From contig NZ_VUNC01000006.1 of assembly GCF_009695875.1 (NCBI RefSeq), forward strand, positions 62,001-126,000: a stretch of DNA of 64,000 nt. Direction: 5' to 3'. Position numbers and translations under genes: made by a program. The stretch is from Olsenella porci. Lineage in GTDB: Bacteria; Actinomycetota; Coriobacteriia; Coriobacteriales; Atopobiaceae. Numbering within the stretch: the stretch's first letter is position 1; each line of letters opens with the position of its first letter. A model generated the notes under the pieces. The model did not search any database and had not been told where the DNA came from. It was given only the letters and a program-made list of their open reading frames with translations. Positions 52,843 through 61,536 of this stretch are shown piece by piece.

Positions 52843-53640
52843 ATGGCGCGCAGGCGCCTCGACGCGGAGCTCGTGGCGCAGGGATTGTTCTCCAGTCGGG
52901 AGGATGCGCTCCGTGCTGTCCTCGCCGGCGAGGTCTCGACCTCGGATCGCAGGCTCACTTCCCCCGGCGAGCAGGTCAAGCCAGGCATACCCCTTCACGT
53001 GAGGGGACACATCCCCTACGTCAGCCGCGGAGGCCTCAAGCTGGAGAGGGGGCTCGACGCATTTGGCGTTGACCCGGCAGGCCTTGCCTGCCTCGACGTG
53101 GGATGCTCGTCGGGCGGGTTCACGGACTGCCTCCTCAAGCGTGGGGCGGCAAGTGTCCTCTCGGTGGACGTGGGGTACGCGCAGTTCGACTGGTCTCTCA
53201 GGCAGGACCCACGGGTGACCCTGCTCGAGCGAACCAACGTCGTCGACCTGCCTGGGACGGGGCGCGACGGCACCATCCAGCTTGCCGTCTGCGACGTCTC
53301 GTTCACGTCGGTCGAGACGGTGCTGCCTGCGGTGCTGAGCCTCCTCTCGCCTGCTGGATCGTTCCTCACGCTCGTGAAGCCCCAGTTTGAGGTCGGTCGC
53401 GACCAGGTGGGGGAGGGCGGAGTGGTCTTGGATCCCGCCCTGTGGCTCCAGAGCCTCCGCGGGGTCTCCGACGCGTTCTCCTGCGGTGGCCTGGTCCCGT
53501 GCGCCTGCTGTCCCAGTCCCATTACCGGGCACAAGGGCAACCGCGAGTTCCTCCTGCTTGGCGTGCGGGGGGAGAGCGACTCGCTCGACCAGGGCGACCT
53601 CGAGCTCGTGGCCCGGGACGGGTGCGCCATCGTGTGCTGA
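52843..53640 (+). CDS. tlyA: TlyA family rRNA 2'-O-methyltransferase
   Basis: The 265-residue protein has an N-terminal S4 RNA-binding domain (RRRLDAELVAQGLFSSREDA, PYVSRGGLKLE) and an FtsJ-like methyltransferase with SAM motif LDVGCSSGGFTDCLL, then DVSFTSVETVLPAV and LVKPQFEVGR. TlyA methylates 16S and 23S rRNA at C1409/C1920-type positions, which also makes ribosomes sensitive to capreomycin. Length is standard. Confidence 0.92.
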   Translation: MARRRLDAELVAQGLFSSREDALRAVLAGEVSTSDRRLTSPGEQVKPGIPLHVRGHIPYVSRGGLKLERGLDAFGVDPAGLACLDVGCSSGGFTDCLLKRGAASVLSVDVGYAQFDWSLRQDPRVTLLERTNVVDLPGTGRDGTIQLAVCDVSFTSVETVLPAVLSLLSPAGSFLTLVKPQFEVGRDQVGEGGVVLDPALWLQSLRGVSDAFSCGGLVPCACCPSPITGHKGNREFLLLGVRGESDSLDQGDLELVARDGCAIVC

Positions 53641-53742
53641 CCCCGTTGCGGTTGCCTCGCCGTCGCAGGGTGGACGCGCCCCTCTCCGCACGTGCTAGAC
53701 TCAGGTGACGTCAGGGAACCGAGTCCGTAGGGGTGTGGTCGC

Positions 53743-54594
53743 ATGAGGGTCCTTCTTGTGCCCAACTACTCGCGCCAGGATGCCGTTGAGGGGGCCAACC
53801 AGCTCTCGGACTGGCTTGAGGGCCAGGGGGTTGAGGTGCACTGGGCGCACGACAAGAAGCTCTTTCCCAACAAGGTGGTCGACACCGAGGGCGTGGGGCT
53901 CGTGGTCTCCCTGGGCGGCGACGGCACCCTGCTGCGCGCGGCCCGCATCGTGGGGTACTCCGAGATCCCGGTGATGGGGCTCTCGTATGGGCATCTAGGG
54001 TTTCTGACCTGTGGTGGCCCGGATGAGCTCATCTCGTCGGTCTCCGACGCGCTTGCCGGCGAGATGCACGTGTCCCATCGTGCCACGCTGGACGTCGAGG
54101 TCGACTACGTGCGGCCTGACGGCACGGAGGGGAGCGAGAGGCGCTTCGCCCTCAACGACATCTCCCTCACCCATGGCGTGAGGGGCGACATGATCGAGTT
54201 CGACGTCTCGGTCTCGGGGCACCACGTGGACCGCCTGCGCGGCGACGGCTTTGTGGTCTCCACCGCAACGGGCTCGACCGGCTACGCCCTCGCAGCGGGT
54301 GGCCCAATCGTCACGCCGGAGTTCACGGGCATGGTCTGCGTGCCCGTCGCCCCGCACTCCATCAGGGCACGCGCGTTCCTCACCGCCTCGTCCGACGTGG
54401 TCGAGATAGAGATCAGTCCCGAGCGCAAGGCGGAGCGCCTGTTCTTTGCGGACGGGCAGCCCATCTGCGCCGGCAGCACGTGCGTGGGGGCGAGGGTGCG
54501 TCGCGGTCCCGGGGACATCCTCCTGCTCGACAGGAGCGCCAAGAGCTTCTACGAGTCCGTGTCGCGCGTCTTCTACGGGGAGCAGGGCCGATGA
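53743..54594 (+). CDS. nadK: NAD kinase
   Basis: The 283-residue kinase makes NADP. It has the GGDGT motif (58-62) in SLGGDGTLLRAAR, the ALNDISLTHG segment and TGSTGYALAAGGPIV. TAGACT at 53696-53701 may be its -10 element, making it the first gene of a nadK-recN unit separated from tlyA by 102 bp. The stop overlaps recN (ATGA). Confidence 0.95.
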   Translation: MRVLLVPNYSRQDAVEGANQLSDWLEGQGVEVHWAHDKKLFPNKVVDTEGVGLVVSLGGDGTLLRAARIVGYSEIPVMGLSYGHLGFLTCGGPDELISSVSDALAGEMHVSHRATLDVEVDYVRPDGTEGSERRFALNDISLTHGVRGDMIEFDVSVSGHHVDRLRGDGFVVSTATGSTGYALAAGGPIVTPEFTGMVCVPVAPHSIRARAFLTASSDVVEIEISPERKAERLFFADGQPICAGSTCVGARVRRGPGDILLLDRSAKSFYESVSRVFYGEQGR

Positions 54595-56225
54595 TCGACG
54601 AGCTCCGCGTGCGCGACGTCGCGCTCATCCACGAAGCCACCATCGACCCCTCGCCCGGGCTGACCGTCCTCACGGGCGAGACGGGAACGGGTAAGTCCGC
54701 CCTCCTCTCCGCCGTGAAGCTGCTGATGGGCGAGAGGGCAGACGCCTCTGCCGTCCGCGAGGGGGCTGACTCCCTGGAGGTCGAGGGGCGCGTCTTCCTG
54801 CGTGGCGGGGACCCCGACGGAGTCATCGTGAGGAGGCGCGTGGAGGCCACGGGCCGCGGGCGCGTGGACCTCAACGGCAGCATGGCCTCGGTCCGCGAGC
54901 TCGCCTCGGGCGTGGGGGCCAGCATCGACCTCTGCGGCCAGCACGAGCACCAGCGGCTACTCCAGCCTCAGTCCCACGTGGAGCTGCTGGACGCCTGGGC
55001 GGGCGACTCGGTTGCGGAGGCACGCGAGGCATTCTCGCGGGCGCTCGCGTCGGCGCGTGCCGCGGAGCGCGAGCTCGAGCGCGTGAGCGAGATGAGCCGT
55101 GACAGCGACGAGCGCGTGGACGAGGCGTCGTTCGTGCTGCGCCGCATCGACGAGGTGAGCCCCGAGGAGGGGGAGTACGAGCGCCTGGAGGAGACCCTCC
55201 CCACGGCGGAGCATGCCGAGACGCTCCTGCGGGCCGCGGCGGACGCCCACGAGGGCGTCGTGGGCGACGGCGGGGTGTCTGACACGCTCTCGTCGATGGT
55301 CGAGGGGCTGCGCGACGCGGCCTCGTACGACGAGCGCCTTGAAGGCTATGCCGAGCGGCTGGAGAGCGCCCTGATCGACATCGAGGACGTTGCGGGCGAC
55401 CTGAGGCGCTACCAGGACGGGCTCGACTTTGACCCCGACACACTGGGGCGGATGCAGGAGCGCATGGCGCAGCTCCAGGGCCTGCTCAGGAGCTACGGCC
55501 CGCGCATGCAGGACGTCTTCGAGCGGAGGGCCAAGGCGCAGGAGCTCGTGGAGTGCTCGCGCGACGGCGGCAGGCTCGTTGCCAAGGCAAAGGCCGCGCT
55601 GGACGAGGCCGAGGGGCTTCTCTCCCAGCGTGCCGACGAGCTTGACGCGGCGAGGGCGGAGGCGGCGCCCAGGCTCGCGGACGCTGTGACCGAGCAGATG
55701 GCGTTTCTCCAGATGGGGACCGCGTCGCTCGGGATTGCCCAGCACCGGCTTCCCCGCGCGCAGTGGACCTCGTCGGGTCCCAGCTCGGTCGAGCTGATGT
55801 ACCGCCCCGCCGCGGGACTCTCGCCGCGTCCGCTCCGCCGCATCGCCTCCGGTGGTGAGGTCAGTCGCGTCATGCTTGCGTGCAAGGTGGTGCTGGGCGA
55901 GGCCGACCACACCGAGACGCTCGTGTTCGACGAGGTCGACGCCGGCGTCGGCGGAGCAACGGCCGTCTCGCTCGCGCAGGTCCTCGCGCGCCTGGCAAAG
56001 ACCCACCAGGTGATCGTGGTGACGCACCTTGCCCAGGTGGCGGTGGTCGCGGACCGGCATTACCTGGTGAGCAAGAGCGGGGGCGAGGTTCCCCAGACCA
56101 CCATCAGGCGGATTGGGGGAGAGGAGCGCGTCGCCGAGGTCGCGCGCATGCTCTCGGGCGACCAGAGCGAGGAGTCGCTGGCGCACGCGAGGCAGATGCT
56201 CGAGTCCGCTGCCGAGGATGCCTGA
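54591..56225 (+). CDS. recN: DNA repair protein RecN
   Basis: A 544-residue SMC-like ATPase for double-strand break repair. Head motifs are MIDELRVRDVALIHEATID, Walker A TGETGTGKSALL near residue 30, the QHEHQRLL Q-loop, the ABC signature ASGGEVSRVMLA and Walker B TLVFDEVDAGVGG. Between lies a coiled-coil region (about 150-350). It overlaps nadK by 4 bp. In many relatives argR sits between nadK and recN; it is missing here. Confidence 0.95.
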   Translation: MIDELRVRDVALIHEATIDPSPGLTVLTGETGTGKSALLSAVKLLMGERADASAVREGADSLEVEGRVFLRGGDPDGVIVRRRVEATGRGRVDLNGSMASVRELASGVGASIDLCGQHEHQRLLQPQSHVELLDAWAGDSVAEAREAFSRALASARAAERELERVSEMSRDSDERVDEASFVLRRIDEVSPEEGEYERLEETLPTAEHAETLLRAAADAHEGVVGDGGVSDTLSSMVEGLRDAASYDERLEGYAERLESALIDIEDVAGDLRRYQDGLDFDPDTLGRMQERMAQLQGLLRSYGPRMQDVFERRAKAQELVECSRDGGRLVAKAKAALDEAEGLLSQRADELDAARAEAAPRLADAVTEQMAFLQMGTASLGIAQHRLPRAQWTSSGPSSVELMYRPAAGLSPRPLRRIASGGEVSRVMLACKVVLGEADHTETLVFDEVDAGVGGATAVSLAQVLARLAKTHQVIVVTHLAQVAVVADRHYLVSKSGGEVPQTTIRRIGGEERVAEVARMLSGDQSEESLAHARQMLESAAEDA

Positions 56226-56346
56226 CGCCGGGGAGGGGTTTGCCGTCATTTTATGAGACTCGATGGCAAGCCCCCGCGCACGTCTCGCCCGAGGTATTAT
56301 GAAGACCCGTAGAGCAGTCAGCGACTCATACGGGAAGGGTCCATTC

Positions 56347-58008
56347 ATGACCAAACACATCTTCGTCACCGGCGGCGTCGTCTCCTCACTGGGCAAGGGC
56401 ATTACCGCAGCTTCGCTCGGTCGCCTCCTCAAGTCTCGTGGCTACAAGGTCATGATGCAGAAGGCGGATCCCTACCTCAACGTTGACCCCGGCACCATGA
56501 GCCCCTTCCAGCACGGCGAGGTGTTTGTCACCGAGGACGGCAAGGAGACCGACCTCGACCTGGGTCACTACGAGCGCTTCATCGACGAGAACCTCACCAG
56601 CTCCTCCAACTTCACCACGGGCCTGATCTACCAGTCGCTCATCTCGCGCGAGCGCGCGGGCGACTTCCTGGGCGGCACTGTGCAGGTGATCCCCCACGTC
56701 ACTGATGCCATCAAGGCGCAGTTCCGCCGCGTTGAGGAGCAGACCGACGCAGACGTGGTCATCACCGAGCTGGGCGGCACCATCGGCGACATCGAGGGCC
56801 AGTCGTTCGTCGAGGCCATCCGCCAGTTCCGCAAGGAGAAGGGCCACGGCAACACCCTCGTCATCCACGTGAGCCTGGTTCCCTACATCGCCGCCGCGCA
56901 CGAGGTCAAGACCAAGCCCACGCAGCACTCCGTGAAGGAGCTCCGCTCCATGGGCATCCAGCCCGACTTCATCGTGTGCCGCAGTGACCACGAGGTGGAC
57001 GCCTCCATCCGGGCTAAGATCGCCCACTTCTGCGACGTGGACGAGGATTGCGTGTTCGAGAATTCCGACTGCCCCTCCATCTACGACGTCCCGATGCACC
57101 TGGCCAACCAGGACTTTGACCTCAAGGTGTGCCAGAAGCTGGGTCTTGACCCCCACAAGCGCGACATGAGCGAGTGGAACAGGTTCACCGACTACATGCA
57201 CGAGGCCAACGCCAAGGAGGACGTGACCACCATCAAGGTCGTGGGCAAGTACACCCAGCTGCCCGACGCGTACCTCTCCGTCATCGAGTCACTGCACCAC
57301 TCCGGCGTCTACTATGGCCGCCACGTGCAGATTGACCTCATCGACGGCGAGGAGCTCACCCCCGACAACGTGGACGAGGTTCTTGCCGGGGCGGACGGCA
57401 TCCTGGTGCCTGGCGGATTTGGCCTCCGCGGCATCGAGGGCAAGGTCCTCTCCGCCAATCGTGCGCGCGTCAACAAGGTTCCCTACCTGGGTATCTGCCT
57501 GGGCATGCAGGTTGCGGTGAGCGAGTTTGCGCGCAACGTCTGCGGCATGGAGGGAGCAACCTCCACCGAGTTCGACGCCGAGTGCAAGTACCCCGTGATC
57601 GACCTCATGAAGGACCAGGAGGGCGTCACCGACAAGGGCGGCACCATGAGGCTGGGCGCCTACCCCTGCAAGCTTGCTGAGGGCACGCTTGCTCGCGAGG
57701 CATATGGCGAGGAGCTAGTGTACGAGCGTCACCGTCACCGCTTCGAGTTCAACAACGCCTACCGCAAGCAGCTCACCGACGCGGGCCTGGTCCTCTCCGG
57801 CCTCTCGCCCGACGGTCACCTGGTTGAGATGATCGAGCTACGCGAGTCCGACCACCCCTGGTTTGTGGCGACGCAGGCTCACCCCGAGTTCAAGAGTCGC
57901 CCCACCAAGCCCGCGCCCCTGTTCCGCGAGTTCGTGCGTGCCGCCATCGCCGGCCACGAGGGGGTCGGCCGCGGGGAGGTCGTCCCCGAGCACGGCGTGG
58001 CGGAGTAG
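56347..58008 (+). CDS. pyrG: CTP synthase
   Basis: The 553-residue enzyme makes CTP from UTP and glutamine. The synthetase half has [34 protein letters not shown] (shortened) and the class I glutamine amidotransferase half has LGICLGMQ (catalytic Cys) and [10 protein letters not shown] (His and Glu). The ATG at 56347 follows GGGAAGGG. TATTAT at 56295-56300 is a possible -10; the 121-bp gap after recN suggests its own promoter. Confidence 0.97.
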   Translation: MTKHIFVTGGVVSSLGKGITAASLGRLLKSRGYKVMMQKADPYLNVDPGTMSPFQHGEVFVTEDGKETDLDLGHYERFIDENLTSSSNFTTGLIYQSLISRERAGDFLGGTVQVIPHVTDAIKAQFRRVEEQTDADVVITELGGTIGDIEGQSFVEAIRQFRKEKGHGNTLVIHVSLVPYIAAAHEVKTKPTQHSVKELRSMGIQPDFIVCRSDHEVDASIRAKIAHFCDVDEDCVFENSDCPSIYDVPMHLANQDFDLKVCQKLGLDPHKRDMSEWNRFTDYMHEANAKEDVTTIKVVGKYTQLPDAYLSVIESLHHSGVYYGRHVQIDLIDGEELTPDNVDEVLAGADGILVPGGFGLRGIEGKVLSANRARVNKVPYLGICLGMQVAVSEFARNVCGMEGATSTEFDAECKYPVIDLMKDQEGVTDKGGTMRLGAYPCKLAEGTLAREAYGEELVYERHRHRFEFNNAYRKQLTDAGLVLSGLSPDGHLVEMIELRESDHPWFVATQAHPEFKSRPTKPAPLFREFVRAAIAGHEGVGRGEVVPEHGVAE

Positions 58009-58020
58009 CTGCCACAGGCA

Positions 58021-58974
58021 ATGGACCTGGACCGTGCATGCCAGGAGTACCTCGGCTACCTTGCGGTCGAGCGGGGGTACTCGCACAACACCATAGATTC
58101 GTACGCGCGCGACATCAAACGCTACCTGGCGTTTCTTGCCGCGCGCGGCATATCTCGGCCCGAGGGTGTGACCAGGGAGGACGTGGTCGACCACATCCAG
58201 TCCCTTGAGGAGTCCGGGCTCGCCCCCTCCTCGGTCAAGCGCGCCGTCTCGGCCATAAAGGGCTTCCACCGGTTCATGGTGGTGGAGCAGATCTGCGAGA
58301 ACCACCCCACGGCGGACGTCCCTCTCCCCAAGGAGCCAGAACGCCTGCCCGACGTCCTCTCGCGCGAGGACGTGTTCCGTCTCCTCGACGTCCCCTTTGC
58401 CGTGGAGCCAAAGCCCAAGCCCCGCAAGGGAGGGGAGCCCGACCGCACCAACGTCGCGGCCTTCCACCGGGACAAGGCGATCCTGGAGGTCCTGTACGGG
58501 TGCGGGCTCAGGGTGTCGGAGCTCTGTGGGCTGGACCTTGCCGACGTCTCGTTTGAGGACGAGATGCTGCGGGTGACGGGCAAGGGCTCAAAGGAGCGCA
58601 TCGTTCCCATCATGGGTACGGCGCTCCGGGCGTTGCGGCTCTATGTGGAAGAGTGGCGGGCCGTCCTCTGCGCGCACGGGAGCCGACCGTGTCCCGCGGT
58701 GTTCGCGAGCGCCCGTGGGACCCGCATCACGCGGCAGGCGGTTCACTCCCTTGTGGAGCGGTACGGGAAGATGGTGGGGATAGAGGGCCTGCACCCGCAC
58801 ACCCTGAGGCACAGTTACGCCACCCATCTCCTGGAGGGTGGCATGGACCTGCGCGTGGTGCAGGAGCTGCTGGGGCACGCCTCCGTCGCGACCACGCAGC
58901 TCTACACCCACATCGACCGCACGCACGTGCGCATGACCTACCTGGCCGCCCATCCGCGCGCGAGGCTGGGGTAG
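58021..58974 (+). CDS. xerD: Site-specific tyrosine recombinase XerD
   Basis: A 317-residue tyrosine recombinase with an N-terminal SAM-like core-binding domain ([16 protein letters not shown]) and all catalytic residues in place: R164 (CGLRVSEL), K188 (GKGSKER), H260 and R263 (HPHTLRHS), H286 (LGHAS) and Y295 (TQLYTH). XerC/D resolve chromosome dimers at dif. A ~25-residue insertion ([14 protein letters not shown]) between the two domains is longer than usual. It is encoded 12 bp after pyrG. Confidence 0.92.
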   Translation: MDLDRACQEYLGYLAVERGYSHNTIDSYARDIKRYLAFLAARGISRPEGVTREDVVDHIQSLEESGLAPSSVKRAVSAIKGFHRFMVVEQICENHPTADVPLPKEPERLPDVLSREDVFRLLDVPFAVEPKPKPRKGGEPDRTNVAAFHRDKAILEVLYGCGLRVSELCGLDLADVSFEDEMLRVTGKGSKERIVPIMGTALRALRLYVEEWRAVLCAHGSRPCPAVFASARGTRITRQAVHSLVERYGKMVGIEGLHPHTLRHSYATHLLEGGMDLRVVQELLGHASVATTQLYTHIDRTHVRMTYLAAHPRARLG

Positions 58975-58984
58975 CGCGGGGGCG

Positions 58985-59072
58985 CGTCTCCCGCGGTGTC
59001 CGCGCGCCCCACCAAAGGCGTTTTCGTCTCCCGCGGTGTCCGCGTGTCCCACAGTGAATGGTCGCGTCTCCC
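58985..59072 (+). repeat. 40-bp tandem repeats (two full units, one partial)
   Basis: The 20-mer CGTCTCCCGCGGTGTCCGCG occurs at 58985-59004 and 59025-59044 without a mismatch, exactly 40 bp apart; the next 8 bp are also nearly the same (one base in two changed). A third start, CGTCTCCC, recurs at 59065-59072, again exactly 40 bp on, then diverges. The unit sits directly after xerD. Function unknown. Confidence 0.85.
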
Positions 59073-59499
59073 ACCCCTACGACAACGGAGTTCCATGGCG
59101 GACGTTCGTACCGTCTTTCGATGGGACGTCCTCCCACCGGTGCGAGCCCGCCCCGCGCTGGCGGACGGCTGGTGGCATCGATTTGGTGGGGGAGAGGGAC
59201 CGCGCCAGGTGCTTTGGGGGGAATCCGACTGGGGCGGCCCCATTCCTTGGCGCACGGCATGCATCTCACCGGGCGAGCAACCGGGCTGGGGTGGATCGGG
59301 CACCTGTGGGGGCACGGGAAAAGAAGGGTCCGGGTGTGCCCCATGCCCCATGCGGGTGCCGCAGCTGCTTTCGCTGCGGCATGGGTAGTTGGCATCGGGG
59401 TTCGAATATGGTGGGGGACGTGCGAAGACCTCGATCCCACGCTGGTCCCCGGGAGGCACGCTGAACGCCTCCCTGCCTCATGCGGTTTTGGCCCACGCC
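59073..59499. other. Gene-free stretch with strong hairpins
   Basis: No reading frame here has credible codon use or homology. Two hairpins stand out. At 59347-59385, CCCAT...ATGGG outside and GCCGCAGC/GCTGCGGC inside form a 13-bp interrupted stem with a 7-base loop. At 59451-59473, GGGAGGC and GCCTCCC pair around 9 bases. Either could be a terminator of the xerD transcript or part of a structured RNA. I checked for RNase P RNA, tmRNA and tRNA signatures and saw none. Confidence 0.5.
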
Positions 59500-59650
59500 T
59501 GCTTAGCGATGCTAGGCCTCGTGGAGTTTGGGGTTCCGTCTGCTTAGCGATGCCTGGCCTCGTGCGGGTTTTCGGCGAAAACCCGCACGAGCGCTAGCGC
59601 GGCTAAACATCCCGGCCCGGAATCGACACGAGGGCTAGCATGACTAAGCA
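59500..59650. repeat. Symmetric array of four 24-bp inverted repeats with a central hairpin
   Basis: Four copies of a 24-bp unit (TGCTTAG..GC..G..CTCGTG, 15 positions invariant) lie at 59500-59523 and 59541-59564 (plus) and 59586-59609 and 59627-59650 (minus). Both pairs have a 41-bp period, and the whole is symmetric about base 59575. The centre is a perfect 15-bp stem (CTCGTGCGGGTTTTC with GAAAACCCGCACGAG) around a GGC loop. The spacers between units are not conserved, so the units themselves are under selection or were copied. It resembles a REP/BIME cluster or a small non-autonomous mobile element; no open reading frame is inside. Confidence 0.8.
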
Positions 59651-59975
59651 GGTGCAGCTTCACGGTGGGACGCCCTTCCACCCCGCGTGGGAATCCCTCC
59701 CACAAGCCGAAGGGAGCCATTCTCGCCGTCCAACATTCTCTCCCACCGCCGTCCCACGCTGCTTCCCAAATGGCGCCAAAGGGTGGGTGGGTACTCCTGC
59801 GAAAGAGAGAAATAAGCCCATCTACCTGCGTAAATGACTCTGACCTGCGGCTTCACCAACCCTTCACAATCCCCCTTTCAACCTAGCGCGCGGGCGGTCG
59901 CTCCCTTGTGGTGCGAACGCGTGTTTCCACGAGATGTGGGGCCGCTTGGAAACCTATCAGACCCCCAGGACGAAA
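59651..59975 (+). other. Upstream spacer of the dcw cluster
   Basis: No gene is seen. The sequence is notably rich in GTGGG and CCCAC pentamers (for example near 59664, 59696, 59739, 59753, 59784 and 59788), which echo the MraZ-box core, but they are not regularly spaced like the sites at 59988-60012. Confidence 0.3.
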
Positions 59976-59987
59976 AGTTGCCGTTGG

Positions 59988-60012
59988 GTGGGACGATGTG
60001 TTGCGAAGTGGG
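59988..60012 (+). promoter_or_regulatory. MraZ-box operator at the dcw promoter
   Basis: GTGGG at 59988-59992, GTGTT at 59998-60002 and GTGGG at 60008-60012 repeat every 10 bp. This matches the known MraZ operator, three GTGGG-type pentamers separated by 5-bp spacers; the middle one is imperfect. The boxes overlap the -35 hexamer, so MraZ binding should repress its own operon. Confidence 0.75.
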
Positions 60013-60028
60013 GGACTTGCCCTATTAT
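60001..60028 (+). promoter_or_regulatory. Promoter of the mraZ-led division cluster
   Basis: TTGCGA (60001-60006) and TATTAT (60023-60028), with a 16-bp spacer, form a good promoter about 55 bp before the mraZ start. The -35 lies inside the MraZ boxes. Confidence 0.7.
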
Positions 60029-60083
60029 TAGACTCACGTTTTCGAGGGGGAGCACACTCCCTGCACCAAGGGGAGGAGGGGAC

Positions 60084-60512
60084 ATGTACCTTACTGGCAC
60101 CTTCCAGCACAATCTGGATGCCAAGTCCCGTCTGACCCTTCCTGCCTCGTTTCGCAAGCAGGTGGGCGACACGGTCTGCCTGGTGCCCCTCGACGACGCG
60201 ATCTACGGCTTCACCCCCGAGAGCCACAAGGCTTGGGTGTCCAGCTTCTTCCCCCAGGGGCTCAACCCCCGCAACAGGAGGGACGTGCAGCTGCACAGCC
60301 TGCTCATGCGTCGCACCGTCACGGTGGAGGTCGACTCCGCGGGGCGGATCGCACTGGGCAAGGTCAGCGCAGAGGCGCTCCAGAAGCTGGGAATCGAGCG
60401 CGAGGTCACGGTCATCGGCAACGACGACCACTTCGAGATCTGGTCCGCCGCCGCGTTCAAGGCGATGGACGAGCAGATCGAGAGCCTCGACGACCTCATG
60501 TTCGACGACTAG
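60084..60512 (+). CDS. mraZ: Transcriptional regulator MraZ
   Basis: The 142-residue protein has two SpoVT-AbrB-like halves. The first starts MYLTGTFQHNLDAKSRLTLP and the second has VEVDSAGRIALGK, each with the DxxxR DNA-contact pattern. MraZ is a ring-forming repressor of the dcw operon. The ATG follows AAGGGGAGGAGGGG. GTGGG-type operators lie 72-96 bp upstream. rsmH follows after 19 bp. Confidence 0.95.
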   Translation: MYLTGTFQHNLDAKSRLTLPASFRKQVGDTVCLVPLDDAIYGFTPESHKAWVSSFFPQGLNPRNRRDVQLHSLLMRRTVTVEVDSAGRIALGKVSAEALQKLGIEREVTVIGNDDHFEIWSAAAFKAMDEQIESLDDLMFDD

Positions 60513-60531
60513 CCAGGAGGGGGTGAGGGTC

Positions 60532-61536
60532 TTGACAGCAGAATATCGGCACGTACCCGTGATGCTCGAGGAGGTCCTCTCCGTCCTCGACCCACAGCCG
60601 GGCGAGGTGGTCTGCGACTGCACGCTCGGTGGGGCCGGACACTCGGTGGAGATGGCCAGGAGGATCCAGCCCGACGGCCTGTCGATTGGCATCGACCAGG
60701 ACGACATGGCCCTCTCCGCCGCGGCCGAGCGCTTCGCGCGCGAGGTTCCCGGGGCGGAGCACCGCTTCCTCAAGGGCAACTTCGGCTCGCTCGACGACCT
60801 TCTCGTCGAGGCCGAGGTTCCCGGAGTGGACTGCTTCCTCTTCGACCTGGGGGTCTCCTCCCCGCAACTCGACATCCCCGAGAGGGGGTTCTCGTACCAC
60901 GAGGACGCCCCGCTCGACATGCGCATGGATCCGGGCAACAACACCCTAACCGCAGCTGAGGTCATAAACCACTACAACGAAGCCGACCTCGCCCGGATAC
61001 TCCGCGTCTATGGGGACGAGAGGTACGCAAGCTCCATCGCCCGACACATCGTCCGCCGGCGCGAGAAGGAGCCGATCGAGACCACGCTTCAGCTGGTCGA
61101 CGTCGTGAAGGAGGCAATCCCAGCCGCCGGAAGGAGGCATGGGGGGCATCCCGCACGCAAGACCTTCCAGGCCCTGCGCATCGAGGTGAACCACGAGCTG
61201 GACGTACTGGACCAGGGCCTTAGGGCAGCGGTTCGCTGGGCAAACACGGGCGGTAGGATCTGCGTCATCTCCTACCACTCCCTGGAGGACCGAATCGTCA
61301 AGCACGTGTTCTCGGAGCTCTCGCAGGGATGCACATGTCCCCCGGACCTCCCGGTGTGCGTGTGCGGTCACGTGCCGATAGTCAGCGTCAAGACCAAGAG
61401 GCCCCTCAAGGCCAGCGAGGGAGAGGTGCGACGGAACCCTCGGTCGCGCAGCGCCCTCCTGCGCGTGGCGGTCAAGCTCGACGTCACGCACGAGGGGGAG
61501 AAGGAGGCACAACCGGCCGCGAGGCCGCGTGCATAG
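60532..61536 (+). CDS. rsmH: 16S rRNA (cytosine-1402-N4)-methyltransferase
   Basis: A ~334-residue methyltransferase: YRHVPVMLEEVL at the start, SAM site DCTLGGAGHS, FDLGVSSPQLDIPERGFSY (shortened), HPARKTFQALRIEVN and RICVISYHSLEDRIVK are all diagnostic. It methylates C1402 in the ribosomal P site. The TTG at 60532 is preferred because AGGAGGGGG lies ~9 bp upstream; GTG 60523 is too close to that site. Confidence 0.94.
   Translation: MTAEYRHVPVMLEEVLSVLDPQPGEVVCDCTLGGAGHSVEMARRIQPDGLSIGIDQDDMALSAAAERFAREVPGAEHRFLKGNFGSLDDLLVEAEVPGVDCFLFDLGVSSPQLDIPERGFSYHEDAPLDMRMDPGNNTLTAAEVINHYNEADLARILRVYGDERYASSIARHIVRRREKEPIETTLQLVDVVKEAIPAAGRRHGGHPARKTFQALRIEVNHELDVLDQGLRAAVRWANTGGRICVISYHSLEDRIVKHVFSELSQGCTCPPDLPVCVCGHVPIVSVKTKRPLKASEGEVRRNPRSRSALLRVAVKLDVTHEGEKEAQPAARPRA

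Noticed and set aside
58985-59072. Possible CRISPR array after xerD
   Set aside because: Only two full repeats plus a fragment, 20-bp repeat and 20-bp spacing, partly similar spacers and no cas genes. It is a tandem repeat.
58996-59886. Several overlapping frames of 65-180 codons in the xerD-mraZ gap
   Set aside because: They run across the tandem and inverted repeats, are rich in Arg, Pro, Gly and Trp, have no ribosome sites at their starts and show no family motif.
58975-60083. RNase P RNA, tmRNA or a tRNA hidden in the 1.1 kb gap
   Set aside because: I looked for conserved RNase P blocks, a tmRNA CCA end and tRNA T-loop/anticodon geometry. One GGTTCGAAT-like string near 59400 lacks matching arms. 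None could be supported.
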